Assembly: GCF_000936425.1 (NCBI RefSeq)
Contig: NZ_AVFK01000010.1
Location: 62,001 to 126,000 of the forward strand
Reading direction: 5' to 3'
Length of the DNA: 64,000 nt
From: Skermanella aerolata KACC 11604
Lineage (GTDB): Bacteria > Pseudomonadota > Alphaproteobacteria > Azospirillales > Azospirillaceae
Shown: positions 35,321 to 48,226 of the stretch, piece by piece
Numbering within the stretch: the first letter of the stretch is position 1
Layout of the letters: each line of letters begins with the position of its first letter
Made by a program: the position numbers and the translations under genes
The notes under the pieces: model-generated
The model's database searches: none
Told to the model about the DNA's origin: nothing
The model's input: the letters and a program-made list of their open reading frames with translations, nothing else

Positions 35321-35818
35321 ATCCCGAAGCGATCCTGCCGCAGGCGCGCGGGACCAAGGGATCCGCCATACAGGGCGTCGGATGAGAACTCCCTCAATTC
35401 CTGAAACATCGATAACCAGTAGCCCATCGTCACGACCCTTCTGGTCGGGCGGTTTTAAGAATGGAGCCTTGTCTCCACTGACTTCGCAGTTCCCCCAGCA
35501 TGAAGATTCTTCCTTAGCAAGTTGTTAACTCTTGTCTGCCGCAGCCGGCATGGGAGCCGTGAAACATGGGTCAAAACAGTGACATTTTAATTGTTTTAGT
35601 TCGATATTCGCCTGTTCGGCAGGATATGAGGCTGATGGTCCATCCTTCCGCCCGATCGGGGCGAATACTTTCGTCGCATTGGTGTGGCTATATACTGCCG
35701 ATACGCGCTATGATTCTTTTGAGTACCTTCGAAAGAGTCCGGCTTTGGCGCCGGGCCGGGGTGCTGCGGCACATGGATCGCCCGTGATGCCGCCGATTGG
35801 ATGCCAAGGGAGAGTTCG
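35321..35818. other. Intergenic region between divergent genes
   Basis: About 500 bases that are more AT-rich than the surroundings, notably around 35500-35620. It must hold the promoters of the DUF2336 gene and the 66-residue gene. A 73-codon frame at 35566-35787 has no ribosome-binding site or protein-like composition, and I do not call it. No repeat or RNA fold stood out. Confidence 0.4.
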
Positions 35819-36019
35819 ATGCAGATCCAGTCTTCGGGTGCGGCTCCGGCTGCGGGGTATTCCGCTGTTCAGTCCGGCGCAAGCCGTCCCGCTGGCGGCG
35901 CCACCGCTCAGGACGTTCAGCAGGACGGCGGCGTCCAGGCCAAAGGCAACGACGGCGGCAACCAGCCGGTTCAGGACCCCAACGCCACGCGTGGGCGAAT
36001 CGTCAATATCACCGCCTGA
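35819..36019 (+). CDS. Small disordered protein, unknown
   Basis: A 66-residue protein beginning [15 protein letters not shown], rich in Gly, Ala, Gln and Asn and without a helix or signal peptide, ending [15 protein letters not shown] lies 7 bases ahead of the ATG. The low-complexity body with a conserved-looking hydrophobic end resembles small motility- or surface-linked proteins, but I assign no function. Confidence 0.6.
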   Translation: MQIQSSGAAPAAGYSAVQSGASRPAGGATAQDVQQDGGVQAKGNDGGNQPVQDPNATRGRIVNITA

Positions 36020-36096
36020 TCCGATCTCGCTGGGGGCGAGTGCCGGCGACTGCCGTTCCGCTTGCCGCGCGGCACGGCCTGAGCCACATTACGCCC

Positions 36097-36648
36097 ATGA
36101 GTTCCGAATCCACCCCAAGCGGACCTGTCGTCCGCATGATCCCCGAGGGGGATGACCGCCAGCGTCTGGTATGCACGGACTGCGGCTTCATCAACTATGA
36201 AAACCCGAAGATCGTGGTCGGCTCCGTCGCCGCGTGGGAGGACCGCATTCTCCTGTGCCGCCGGGCGATCGAACCGAGCAAGGGCCTGTGGACGCTGCCG
36301 GCCGGCTACATGGAACTCAACGAGACGACAGCCGAAGGGGCGAAGCGCGAGGCTTGGGAAGAAGCGCGGGCGAGGATCGAGATCGATTGTCTGCTCGCGG
36401 TCTATGAAATCCCCCGCATCAGCCAGGTCCAGCTCATCTACCGCGCGCGCCTGCGCTCCCCCGACGTGGAACCGGGACCGGAAAGCCTGGAAGTGGGGCT
36501 GTTCCGCTGGGACGAGATACCATGGGACGCCATCGCCTTCCCCACGGTTCACTGGGCATTGGACGAGTACGACAAGCGCCGCCGCGAGCACGAGTTCAGC
36601 CCCGCCACCAATCCGGAACCGGAACCTCCGCCACCGCTGGGTCTGTAA
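36097..36648 (+). CDS. Nudix hydrolase with N-terminal zinc ribbon-like motif
   Basis: A 183-residue protein. [12 protein letters not shown] near residue 28 looks like half of a zinc ribbon, as in NudC and related ADP-ribose pyrophosphatases. The Nudix box runs from GYMELNE to REAWEEARA (G-x5-E-x7-REUxEE). It should hydrolyse a nucleoside diphosphate-linked substrate; which one is unknown. The C-terminal ~20 residues are Pro/Glu-rich. Confidence 0.88.
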   Translation: MSSESTPSGPVVRMIPEGDDRQRLVCTDCGFINYENPKIVVGSVAAWEDRILLCRRAIEPSKGLWTLPAGYMELNETTAEGAKREAWEEARARIEIDCLLAVYEIPRISQVQLIYRARLRSPDVEPGPESLEVGLFRWDEIPWDAIAFPTVHWALDEYDKRRREHEFSPATNPEPEPPPPLGL

Positions 36649-36753
36649 ACGCCCGTCGCCGCCGCGCCGGATAGCCGAACGTTCACCATCTGGAAACCAT
36701 GGTGGATCATAAAGGGATCGAATACCCCTTCGTTCGGCAGTCCGGGGACGACC

Positions 36754-38001
36754 TTGTCCATCAAAGAGCAGATTCCAACGGTCGGCGGCGCGCTCGATTA
36801 TGAAACCTCGAAGCGGATGGCGCAGAGCGAGGATGCAGCCACCCGCGCACAGGTGGCGAGCCGCGAGGATGTCCGCCCGGAGCTGCTCTACTATCTGGCG
36901 ATCGACCCAGCGGTCGAAGTCCGCCGCGAAGTGGCGGCCAACCCGGCGGCGCCGTCCCAGGCCAGCGCCGTCCTGGCACGCGACTCCGACGAAAGCGTAC
37001 GCAGCCTGCTGGCCGGCAAACTTGCCCGTCTCCTGCCCGACTTGTCGCAGGAAGCCCAGAGCCAGCTCTTTCAACTGACGGTGCGGACACTGGAGCAGCT
37101 GGCGAGGGATCAGGCGGTCGGTGTCCGGCAGGCGCTGGCGACCAGTCTCAAGGATGTCGCCTGCGCCCCGCCCGACTTGTGCCTTCACCTTGCCCGCGAC
37201 ATCGAGCACGAGGTCGCCGAACCCATCCTGCACTATTGCGCCACGCTGACCGACAAGGACCTGCTCAGCATCATCGCTGACCAGCCGAAGTCCTGGGTGC
37301 TGAGCGCCATCGCCAGAAGGGACGGCGTCTCCGAGCCCGTTTCCGCGGCCCTGTACAATGCCGGCGACATTGCGGCGTCCACCGTGCTGATCGACAATTC
37401 CGGTGCCTTGATCCCGGAGCATACCCTGACCGGCATGGTCGAGGACTCGGCCGGGTATCCGGCTTGGCAGATGCCGCTGGCGCGCCGCCCGAAACTGCCC
37501 AGACGCCTGGCGGTCCGTCTTGCGGAGTTCGTCGACCAGCATGTCCTGACGATCCTGCGCCAGCGTCGCGACCTCGACGCGGAGACGGCGGAGGAGGTGG
37601 TCAGCGTCGCCCGGCGCCGGATCGACTATCGCGACCAGAGAACGGACGGAGAGTCGCCGGAGCAGCGGGCGCGGCGCCTGTTCACCATCGGTCAACTGGA
37701 CGAAAGCGCCATCAGCGACGCCTTGTCATGGAACGACTTGGTGTTCGTCAAGCTGGGGCTGGCGCTGCTGGCCGGTATCGTCCCGGCGATCGTCGACGAC
37801 ATCATCGCGGCTCAAAGCCCCAAGGGCGTGACCTCGCTCGCGTGGCGGGCCGGGCTCAGCATGCGGTGCGCCATGCAGCTCCAGTCGCGTGCCGCCAACA
37901 TACCTCCCCGCATGCTGCTGAACGCCCGCAACGGTTTCGACTATCCTCTGACACCGGTGGAAATGAGTTGGCAGTTGGAATTCTACGGCGCGAAGCTGTA
38001 G
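36754..38001 (+). CDS. DUF2336 family protein (second copy)
   Basis: A 415-residue helix-repeat protein. SREDVRPELLYYLAIDPAVEVRREVAANP-type repeats and RPKLPRRLAVRLAEFVDQHV match DUF2336. It starts at TTG with GGGGA ahead; no better ATG lies at the family N-terminus (SIKEQIPTVGGALDYE). It shares the domain with the protein at 34148 but little direct identity, so they are separate paralogues rather than a recent duplication. Confidence 0.82.
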   Translation: MSIKEQIPTVGGALDYETSKRMAQSEDAATRAQVASREDVRPELLYYLAIDPAVEVRREVAANPAAPSQASAVLARDSDESVRSLLAGKLARLLPDLSQEAQSQLFQLTVRTLEQLARDQAVGVRQALATSLKDVACAPPDLCLHLARDIEHEVAEPILHYCATLTDKDLLSIIADQPKSWVLSAIARRDGVSEPVSAALYNAGDIAASTVLIDNSGALIPEHTLTGMVEDSAGYPAWQMPLARRPKLPRRLAVRLAEFVDQHVLTILRQRRDLDAETAEEVVSVARRRIDYRDQRTDGESPEQRARRLFTIGQLDESAISDALSWNDLVFVKLGLALLAGIVPAIVDDIIAAQSPKGVTSLAWRAGLSMRCAMQLQSRAANIPPRMLLNARNGFDYPLTPVEMSWQLEFYGAKL

Positions 38002-38075
38002 ACATTCTGGATGCACCGGAACCGGCCTGCTCTCATCGTCGACAGCTATCGCGAAGTCCGCTCGGGCCTCGAAGC

Positions 38076-38936
38076 ATGACATCGGGCGGAATGTCGATCC
38101 AGGTGATGCTGATCGTGCTTCTGGCGGCGTTCCTCCATGCCAGTTGGAACGCCGTGGTCAAGTCGAGCCGGGATAAGTTCCTCGATATCGTTCTCGTCAC
38201 GGGCGGTTCGGGACTGCTGTCCGCCGTGGTCCTGCCTTTCCTTCCTCTGCCGGCCCCTGCGAGCTGGCCCTATGCGGCGGCATCGGTGGCGGTCCATGTC
38301 GGCTACTTCGCCCTGGTCGCGGCCGCGTACCGCGCGGGCGACATGAGCTTCGCCTATCCCGTGATGAGGGGTACAGCGCCGCTTCTGGTGACGATCGCCA
38401 GCGGCCCGCTGCTCGGCGAGTATCTCGGCCCCGGAGCCTGGGGCGGCGTCCTGCTGATCTGCGCCGGCGTTCTCGGCATGACCCTGGCCCGCTCCCAAGG
38501 GCCTGCCGGGGCCAGTGGCAACGCGACGATGCTCGCCCTGGCCAATGCCGCCGTTATCGCCTGTTATACCTTCGTCGATGGGATGGGCGTGCGGCTGTCC
38601 GGCCATGCCGTCGCCTATACGATGTGGGTCTTCCTGATCACGGCGCTTCCCCTGACGGCCTGGGCCATGCTGAGGCGGCGGACCGATCTGGTCGCGCATT
38701 GCCGTTCCCGCTGGCATTTCGGGGCGATCGGGGGCGCATGCACCCTGGGAGCCTATGTCCTGGCCCTATGGGCCATGACCCAGGCACCGGTCGCCCTGGT
38801 CGCGGCCCTGCGCGAGACCTCGATCCTGTTCGCTACCGCACTTTCGGCCGTGGTCCTGAAGGAGCGTTTCGGGTGGACCCGGCATGCCGCCGCGGCGGCG
38901 GTGGTCGCGGGAGCGGTCGTCCTGAAGCTGTCCTGA
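38076..38936 (+). CDS. EamA/DMT family transporter
   Basis: A 286-residue inner-membrane protein with ten predicted helices in two EamA repeats. The first starts MLIVLLAAFLHASWNAVVKSS and the second ends APVALVAALRETSILFATAL, typical of the drug/metabolite exporters. The substrate is unknown. An ATG at 38091 with GGGCGGA ahead is a possible alternative start. Confidence 0.85.
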   Translation: MTSGGMSIQVMLIVLLAAFLHASWNAVVKSSRDKFLDIVLVTGGSGLLSAVVLPFLPLPAPASWPYAAASVAVHVGYFALVAAAYRAGDMSFAYPVMRGTAPLLVTIASGPLLGEYLGPGAWGGVLLICAGVLGMTLARSQGPAGASGNATMLALANAAVIACYTFVDGMGVRLSGHAVAYTMWVFLITALPLTAWAMLRRRTDLVAHCRSRWHFGAIGGACTLGAYVLALWAMTQAPVALVAALRETSILFATALSAVVLKERFGWTRHAAAAAVVAGAVVLKLS

Positions 38937-39154
38937 ACGGTCGGGCCTGATGCGGCTGAAATGATCTTGTCGTCCGAGTCTCGAAGTCGTTCGCAATAAT
39001 TCGATTTGAACGGAAATATCGCTCCGAACATTCCGTCCGGGCTGTTTGGCGGCAGACTATCGGATACTGCGTCAATCTGCCGCCGCGACCTGAATCGGTC
39101 CTGAAAAGAACGATTCGAAGGCGTCCCAACCGGCCCGTCCAACCTGTCCGGCGG

Positions 39155-39550
39155 TTACATACCCGGCCGTGGCACCCGGTCGACCGGCCGTTTGACCGGA
39201 ACGTTCGCTTCGAAGCGGACCACCGGCCTGGCCAGCGCATCGCGGCAACGCTGGCGCGCGGCCGCCTGTTCGAGGCTGGGTTCCCTCTGCCGGAACGGCG
39301 TCTCGAACCAGGCGCCGGCTTCTTCCCATGCCGGGATTGCAACCATCAGCAATGTCTGCAAGGACCGGCATTCGAACGTCTCCACCGCGTCCGAACGGGG
39401 TTCCAGGACGGTGATGCCCGGCGGCGTGGGTTGCGCCTCGTCGGTCGCCCTGGCCCGTTCGGCCGGTTCCATTGCTACTTGCGCTTGTATGGGCGAAGAG
39501 ACGGCCATAAGCGCCGCCGCGCCGCACAAACCGTAGACCCAGGTCCTCAT
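39155..39550 (-). CDS. Exported hypothetical protein
   Basis: A 131-residue protein with a clear signal peptide (MRTWVYGLCGAAALMAVSS, cleavage likely after PIQA). The mature part is ~108 residues, with two cysteines (ECRSLQ, RQRCRDAL) that may form a disulfide. No family recognised. An exact EcfG-type promoter lies ~40 bases upstream, which suggests induction in the general stress response. Confidence 0.7.
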   Translation of the reverse strand: MRTWVYGLCGAAALMAVSSPIQAQVAMEPAERARATDEAQPTPPGITVLEPRSDAVETFECRSLQTLLMVAIPAWEEAGAWFETPFRQREPSLEQAAARQRCRDALARPVVRFEANVPVKRPVDRVPRPGM

Positions 39551-39588
39551 GAACGCCCTCCATCACCGAATTTTGGTATTACCATCCA

Positions 39589-39614
39589 AACGTTAAGTGC
39601 CGGGCTCCGGTTCC
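39589..39614 (-). promoter_or_regulatory. EcfG-type general stress promoter
   Basis: On the minus strand GGAACC (39614-39609) is followed by exactly 16 bases and CGTT (39592-39589). This is a perfect match to the alphaproteobacterial EcfG consensus and is correctly placed for the exported protein gene starting at 39550. Confidence 0.7.
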
Positions 39615-39770
39615 CGAAGCGCTATTCCGGAGAGGCTGCGGAAGCGGGCCGTTAGCGGGTGCGTTTCAACCGCCGCTCGGTTGAAGGCATCCCGTTCCCC
39701 TTGCCCTTCGGCCAGATTCGGAGTACGTACCCGCGCGGATTTGAGGGTCGTCAGGCCCGGCCGAAAGTGA

Positions 39771-40787
<1,017 letters not shown>

Positions 40788-40802
40788 GGCGGCCTTCTCA
40801 AG

Positions 40803-40828
40803 AGGCCGCCGTCCCCGGCGGCCTTTTT
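40803..40828 (+). terminator. Intrinsic terminator after mdh
   Basis: AGGCCGCC at 40803-40810 pairs with GGCGGCCT at 40817-40824, followed by T residues to 40828. It separates mdh from sucC. Confidence 0.9.
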
Positions 40829-41015
40829 CGTGTCACGGCGGGCCAAACGTCGCAGGGGGTTTGGCCTCGTCCGGTTCTAATCCGGTACCGGAGAGTGCTA
40901 GACTGAGCGGCCGGCATACTCCGTGAACCGGTTCGAACCGGGGCAGCCAAGTCGATGTCGCGACGCGATGCTTGCCCCCGTCACCAGATAGCCGCCATCA
41001 GATAGACGGACGTCC

Positions 41016-42212
<1,197 letters not shown>

Positions 42213-43088
42213 ATGGCTGTCCTGGTCAATTCCCAAACTAAAGTCATCTGCCAGGGCTTCACCGGCGCTCAGGGGACCTTCCACTCCGAGCAGGCGATCG
42301 CCTACGGCACCCAGATGGTCGGCGGCGTCACTCCGGGCAAGGGCGGCACCAAGCACCTCGACCTGCCGGTGTTCGACACCGTGGCCGAGGCGGTGCATGT
42401 CACCGGCGCCAACGCCAGCGTGATCTATGTCCCGCCGCCGTTCGCCGCCGACGCCATCCTGGAAGCGATCGACGCCGAAATCGCGCTGGTCGTCTGCATC
42501 ACCGAAGGCATTCCGGTCCTGGACATGGTTTCCGTCCGCCGGGCGCTGAACGGTTCCAAGACCCGCCTGATCGGGCCGAACTGCCCGGGCATCATCACCC
42601 CCGACGAATGCAAGATCGGCATCATGCCCGGTCACATCCACCGTCGCGGCAAGATCGGTGTTGTCTCGCGCTCCGGCACCCTCACATATGAGGCGGTGGC
42701 GCAGACCACGGCGGCGGGCCTGGGGCAGACGACCTGCATCGGCATCGGCGGCGACCCGGTCAACGGCACCAATTTCGTGGATAGCCTGGAGCTGTTCCTG
42801 GATGACCCGGAGACGGAAGGCATCATCATGATCGGCGAGATCGGCGGCGACGCCGAGGTCAAGGGGGCCGAATTCATCAAGGCCAGCAAGACCAAGAAGC
42901 CGGTCGTTGGCTTCATCGCCGGGCGTACCGCCCCTCCGGGCCGCCGGATGGGTCACGCGGGCGCCGTGATTTCCGGCGGCAACGACACCGCCGACTTCAA
43001 GGTCGAGGCGTTGAAGGTTGCCGGTATCCACGTTGCCGATAGCCCGGCCAGCCTGGGCAGCACCATGTTGAAGGCCCTGAAGGGTTGA
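42213..43088 (+). CDS. sucD: Succinyl-CoA synthetase alpha subunit
   Basis: A 291-residue subunit. The CoA-binding domain starts [18 protein letters not shown] and the phosphohistidine lies in [23 protein letters not shown] is also typical. It begins on the base after the sucC stop codon, so the two are translationally coupled. Confidence 0.97.
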   Translation: MAVLVNSQTKVICQGFTGAQGTFHSEQAIAYGTQMVGGVTPGKGGTKHLDLPVFDTVAEAVHVTGANASVIYVPPPFAADAILEAIDAEIALVVCITEGIPVLDMVSVRRALNGSKTRLIGPNCPGIITPDECKIGIMPGHIHRRGKIGVVSRSGTLTYEAVAQTTAAGLGQTTCIGIGGDPVNGTNFVDSLELFLDDPETEGIIMIGEIGGDAEVKGAEFIKASKTKKPVVGFIAGRTAPPGRRMGHAGAVISGGNDTADFKVEALKVAGIHVADSPASLGSTMLKALKG

Positions 43089-43133
43089 TAGTTTCCAACC
43101 CATCGGAGCCGTGAACCCTTGCAAGAAAGAGGG

Positions 43134-43153
43134 CGCGGGCGCCAACGCCCGCG
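43134..43153 (+). other. Hairpin before sucA
   Basis: CGCGGGCG at 43134-43141 pairs with CGCCCGCG at 43146-43153 around a 4-base loop, 11 bases before the sucA ATG. It could act as an RNA processing or stability element between sucD and sucA. Too little T-tract follows to call it a terminator. Confidence 0.5.
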
Positions 43154-43164
43154 TCATTTAAAAA

Positions 43165-46098
43165 ATGTCAGCGACCCCTGATCAGTCTTCGTTCCTGTTC
43201 GGCTCGAACGCCACCTTCATCGCCGAGCTGTATGCCCGCTATCTCAATGACCCACAGTCCGTCGACTCAAGCTGGAACAGCTTCTTCACCGAGCTGAACG
43301 ACGACGCGCGAGAAGTGCTGGACGAACTGCGCGGGGCGAGCTGGGCTCCCAACACTACTTCCGTCATCGGCGAGGAGCCGGCCGCCAAGACCAACGGCGC
43401 CACCGCTCCGGCGGCCGCCAAGGCCAACGGCCATGCGGCAGGTCTGAACGGCGCCGCCGCTCCGGCCGCGGCGCTCGACCAGGACCAGCTTCGCGCCGCG
43501 ACGCTGGACAGCCTGCGCGCGCTGATGCTGATCCGCGTGTACCGCGTCCGCGGCCATCTCCAGGCCACCCTCGACCCGCTGGGCCTCGAGAAGCGGGAGC
43601 AGCACCCGGAGCTGGACCCGCGTTCCTACGGCTTCACCGATGCCGATTTCGACCGTCCGATCTTCATCAACAACGTCCTCGGCATGGAGACGGCGACGCT
43701 TCGCCAGATCCTCGAAGTGTTGCAGAAGACCTATTGCGGCACGATCGGCGTCGAGTTCATGCACATCCAGGATCCGGACCAGAAGGCCTGGATCCAGGAG
43801 CGCATCGAAGGCGGCCGCAACCACACCGATTTCACGGTCAACGGCAAGAAGGCGATCCTCGAGCGCCTGACCGCCGCCGAGAACTTCGAGCGCTTCCTCG
43901 ACAAGAAATACACCGGCACCAAGCGCTTCGGCCTGGATGGCGGCGAGGCCCTGATGCCCGCCATGGAACAGGTGCTGAAGCGCGGCACCCAGCTCGGTCT
44001 CAAGGAGGTCGTGCTCGGCATGGCCCATCGTGGCCGCCTGAACGTGCTCGCCAACTTCATGGGCAAGCCCTTCAAGGCGATCTTCTCGGAATTTCAGGGC
44101 AATTCGGCCCATCCGGAAGACGTCCAGGGCTCGGGCGACGTCAAGTACCACCTGGGCACCTCGTCCGACCGCGACTTCGACGGCGCCCCCGTCCACCTGT
44201 CGCTCAGCCCCAACCCGTCGCACCTCGAGGCCGTCGACCCCGTCGTGGTCGGCCGCGTCCGCGCCAAGCAGATCCAGCGCAGCGGCACCGTTCCGCCGAC
44301 CGAGGAAAGCCGTGACGAGGTTCTTGGAATCCTACTGCACGGCGACGCCGCCTTCGCGGGTCAGGGTCTCGTCGCCGAGACGCTGATGATGAGCGAGTTG
44401 AAGGGCTACCGGGTCGGTGGCACCATCCACTTCATCATCAACAACCAGATCGGCTTCACGACGATGCCGAGCTACTCGCGCTCGGGTCCGTACTGCACCG
44501 ACGTCGCGAAGATGATCCAGGCGCCGATCTTCCACGTCAACGGCGACGATCCGGAAGCGGTGGTCCACGTCTCGCGGATCGCGATCGAGTTCCGCCAGAA
44601 GTTCAAGAAGGACGTGGTCGTCGACCTGTTCTGCTACCGCCGTCACGGCCACAACGAGGGCGACGAGCCCGCGTTCACCCAGCCGCTGATGTACAAGGCG
44701 ATCCGCAGCCATCCCTCCACCCGCGAAGTCTATGCCCAGAAGCTGATCGCCGAGAACGTGATCACGCCGGCCGAGTCCGAGCAGATCGTCGCCGACTTCT
44801 TCAAGAAGCTGGAAGACGACTTCGAGGTCGCGAGCCACTACAAGCCGAACCGCGCCGACTGGCTGGAAGGCAAGTGGTCCGGCCTGGAAGCGGCCTCGGG
44901 CGACGACCGTCGCGGCAATACCGCCGTCAGCATGGAATTGCTGCGCGAAGTCGGCAAGGCGATCTCGACCGAACCGAAGCACATCAAGGTCAACGGCAAG
45001 ATCGCCCGCCAGCTCAAGGCCAAGGCCCAGGCGATCGAGAGCGGCGAAGGCATCGACTGGGCAACGGCGGAAGCGCTGGCGTTCGGCACGCTGTGCGCCG
45101 AAGGAACGCCGGTCCGCCTGTCGGGCCAGGATGTAGGGCGCGGCACCTTCTCGCAGCGCCATTCGGTGCTGATCGACCAGGAAACCGAAGAGCGCTTCAT
45201 TCCGCTCAACAGCATCCGTGAAGGTCAGGCCACGTACGAGGTCCATGACAGCCCGCTGTCGGAAGCGGCTGTGCTGGGCTTCGAATACGGTGTCTCGCTG
45301 GCCGAGCCGCACGGTCTTGTCCTGTGGGAAGCGCAGTTCGGCGACTTCGCCAACGGCGCCCAGGTCATCATCGACCAGTTCATCAGCTCCGGCGAGTCGA
45401 AGTGGCTCCGCATGTCCGGTCTGGTGATGCTGCTGCCCCACGGCTACGAGGGCCAGGGGCCGGAGCACAGCTCCGCCCGCCTCGAGCGGTATCTTCAGAT
45501 GTGCGGCGAGGACAACTGGCAGATCCTGAACTGCACGTCGCCGGCCAACTACTTCCACGCTCTCCGCCGCCAGATGCGCCGCGACTTCCGCAAGCCGCTG
45601 GTCGTGTTCGAGCCGAAGTCGCTGCTACGCCATAAGCTGGCGGTGTCGAAGCTGGAAGAGTTCGGTCCCGGCACCTCGTTCCATCGCATCCTGAGCGAGC
45701 CGTTCGAACTGGTGGCCGACGATCAGGTCCGCCGGGTCGTGCTGTGCACCGGCAAGGTCTATTACGACCTGCTCCAGGAGCGCGAGGCGCGCGGCATCAA
45801 GGATGTCGCGATCGTCCGGCTGGAACAGCTCTACCCGTTCCCGCGCACGTCGCTGACACGCGAACTGTCCCGCTACAAGAACGCCGACGTCGTGTGGTGC
45901 CAGGAAGAGCCGCGCAACATGGGCGCTTGGGCCTTCATCGACCGCCGCCTGGAAGACTGCATCGTCGCGGCGCAGATCAAGGCGAGCCGCCCAAGCTATG
46001 CCGGCCGCGTCGAAGCGGCGTCTCCGGCGACCGGCATGCTCAAGCGGCACAACCAGGAACAGGCCAAGCTCGTCGATGACGCGCTGACCGTAAAGTAA
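43165..46098 (+). CDS. sucA: 2-oxoglutarate dehydrogenase E1 component
   Basis: A 977-residue thiamin-diphosphate enzyme of the 2-oxoglutarate dehydrogenase complex. The E1 signatures include FLFGSNATFIAELYARYLND at the start, GMAHRGRLNVLANFMGKP, the ThDP motif region around IFHVNGDDPEAV, and RRHGHNEGDEPAFTQP. A short Ala/Lys-rich linker at ~70-110 separates the N-terminal E2-binding segment from the core. Confidence 0.97.
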   Translation: MSATPDQSSFLFGSNATFIAELYARYLNDPQSVDSSWNSFFTELNDDAREVLDELRGASWAPNTTSVIGEEPAAKTNGATAPAAAKANGHAAGLNGAAAPAAALDQDQLRAATLDSLRALMLIRVYRVRGHLQATLDPLGLEKREQHPELDPRSYGFTDADFDRPIFINNVLGMETATLRQILEVLQKTYCGTIGVEFMHIQDPDQKAWIQERIEGGRNHTDFTVNGKKAILERLTAAENFERFLDKKYTGTKRFGLDGGEALMPAMEQVLKRGTQLGLKEVVLGMAHRGRLNVLANFMGKPFKAIFSEFQGNSAHPEDVQGSGDVKYHLGTSSDRDFDGAPVHLSLSPNPSHLEAVDPVVVGRVRAKQIQRSGTVPPTEESRDEVLGILLHGDAAFAGQGLVAETLMMSELKGYRVGGTIHFIINNQIGFTTMPSYSRSGPYCTDVAKMIQAPIFHVNGDDPEAVVHVSRIAIEFRQKFKKDVVVDLFCYRRHGHNEGDEPAFTQPLMYKAIRSHPSTREVYAQKLIAENVITPAESEQIVADFFKKLEDDFEVASHYKPNRADWLEGKWSGLEAASGDDRRGNTAVSMELLREVGKAISTEPKHIKVNGKIARQLKAKAQAIESGEGIDWATAEALAFGTLCAEGTPVRLSGQDVGRGTFSQRHSVLIDQETEERFIPLNSIREGQATYEVHDSPLSEAAVLGFEYGVSLAEPHGLVLWEAQFGDFANGAQVIIDQFISSGESKWLRMSGLVMLLPHGYEGQGPEHSSARLERYLQMCGEDNWQILNCTSPANYFHALRRQMRRDFRKPLVVFEPKSLLRHKLAVSKLEEFGPGTSFHRILSEPFELVADDQVRRVVLCTGKVYYDLLQEREARGIKDVAIVRLEQLYPFPRTSLTRELSRYKNADVVWCQEEPRNMGAWAFIDRRLEDCIVAAQIKASRPSYAGRVEAASPATGMLKRHNQEQAKLVDDALTVK

Positions 46099-46106
46099 CC
46101 TGACCC

Positions 46107-46148
46107 GCGCGGGCAGGGTGGCGACAGTCGCCGCCGCTCTGCCCGCGC
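46107..46148 (+). other. Hairpin between sucA and sucB
   Basis: GCGCGGGCAG at 46107-46116 pairs with CTGCCCGCGC at 46139-46148, and an inner GGCG/CGCC stem can form inside the loop. No T-tract follows. Like the hairpin before sucA, it may set the relative amounts of the operon messages. Confidence 0.5.
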
Positions 46149-46202
46149 ATCCCCGCACAGAAACCGAACGAAGCCCTTTCAAGAAAAAAAGGTTAAGACA
46201 TC

Positions 46203-47468
<1,266 letters not shown>

Positions 47469-47494
47469 TCCGACGGGCATAGGCCCTCACGAAG

Positions 47495-47533
47495 ACAAAA
47501 CCCCGGCCACCGATGTGGCCGGGGTTTTGTTTT
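47495..47533. terminator. 16-bp-stem bidirectional terminator
   Basis: 47495-47510 pairs perfectly with 47515-47530 around a 4-base loop. An A-run on one side and a T-run on the other give a U-tract in both directions. It serves sucB on the plus strand and the convergent gene ending at 47562. Confidence 0.92.
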
Positions 47534-47561
47534 GCCCTAGTCTGAACTGTCGGCGACTTTC

Positions 47562-48143
47562 TTACGCGACGGCGCTAAGCAGCGGCAGGGTCAGGTTATC
47601 CTCTTCGGCGTCCAGATGCTCGATCCGGAAGGGCGCGCGTACGCCGCCGTTCAGCAGTTCGGCGCATTCCAGCGACCGGCGAACCCGCTGCTCGGCCGGC
47701 TGGCCGGCCGTCGAGGCAAGAGAACCCAGGGCGTAGTCGGCACCGCAGCCGATCGCATGGAATCCCCGATTGGTTTCGCAGACCTGATAGTCGCTCTGGA
47801 TCGAGAACAGCCGGCCCTGATAGGCCACCAGGAAACTGCCGCCCTGTTCGGCGTCGTTGTTCCGCTGGGCATAGCCGCCTTCCTTCAGGCAGTTTCGGAC
47901 TTCGTCTACGAAATCCATCACCATGTAGCGGAAGACGTCCATGCCTTCGGGACGGGGCGGGGGCCGCAGGCGGAAAGCCAGCAATTGACCCATCCGGAAG
48001 GAACTGGTGAAGCCGATCAGGAAATCACCGTTGCGGAAAACTTTTGCGTCGGCGCGTACGGTGATGTCCAGGCCCGAAACTCCGGCGCTGTCGCCGCCCA
48101 TCCAAACGCGGCGGCCGTCGATCAATCCTACGATACAGGTCAT
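47562..48143 (-). CDS. Proteasome-like Ntn-hydrolase protein
   Basis: A 193-residue protein that starts MTCIVGLIDGRRVWMGGDSAG, so removal of Met would expose Thr2, and the following strand pattern matches the beta-subunit fold of proteasome/HslV-type Ntn hydrolases. RADAKVFRNGDFLIGFTSSFR also fits (a conserved Lys after the second strand). No ATPase partner is adjacent. Peptidase activity is inference; a structural relative without activity is possible. Confidence 0.7.
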   Translation of the reverse strand: MTCIVGLIDGRRVWMGGDSAGVSGLDITVRADAKVFRNGDFLIGFTSSFRMGQLLAFRLRPPPRPEGMDVFRYMVMDFVDEVRNCLKEGGYAQRNNDAEQGGSFLVAYQGRLFSIQSDYQVCETNRGFHAIGCGADYALGSLASTAGQPAEQRVRRSLECAELLNGGVRAPFRIEHLDAEEDNLTLPLLSAVA

Positions 48144-48226
48144 TGTTTCCCCGGATTGGCAAAATTAACCAATCCAGCATCCTGCATCGTGGTTAACAAC
48201 AAGTTATCGAATGACGAGGCATTCAA

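Noticed and set aside
35566-35787. 73-codon frame in the gap before the 66-residue gene.
   Set aside because: No ribosome-binding sequence, poor composition and no recognisable pattern.
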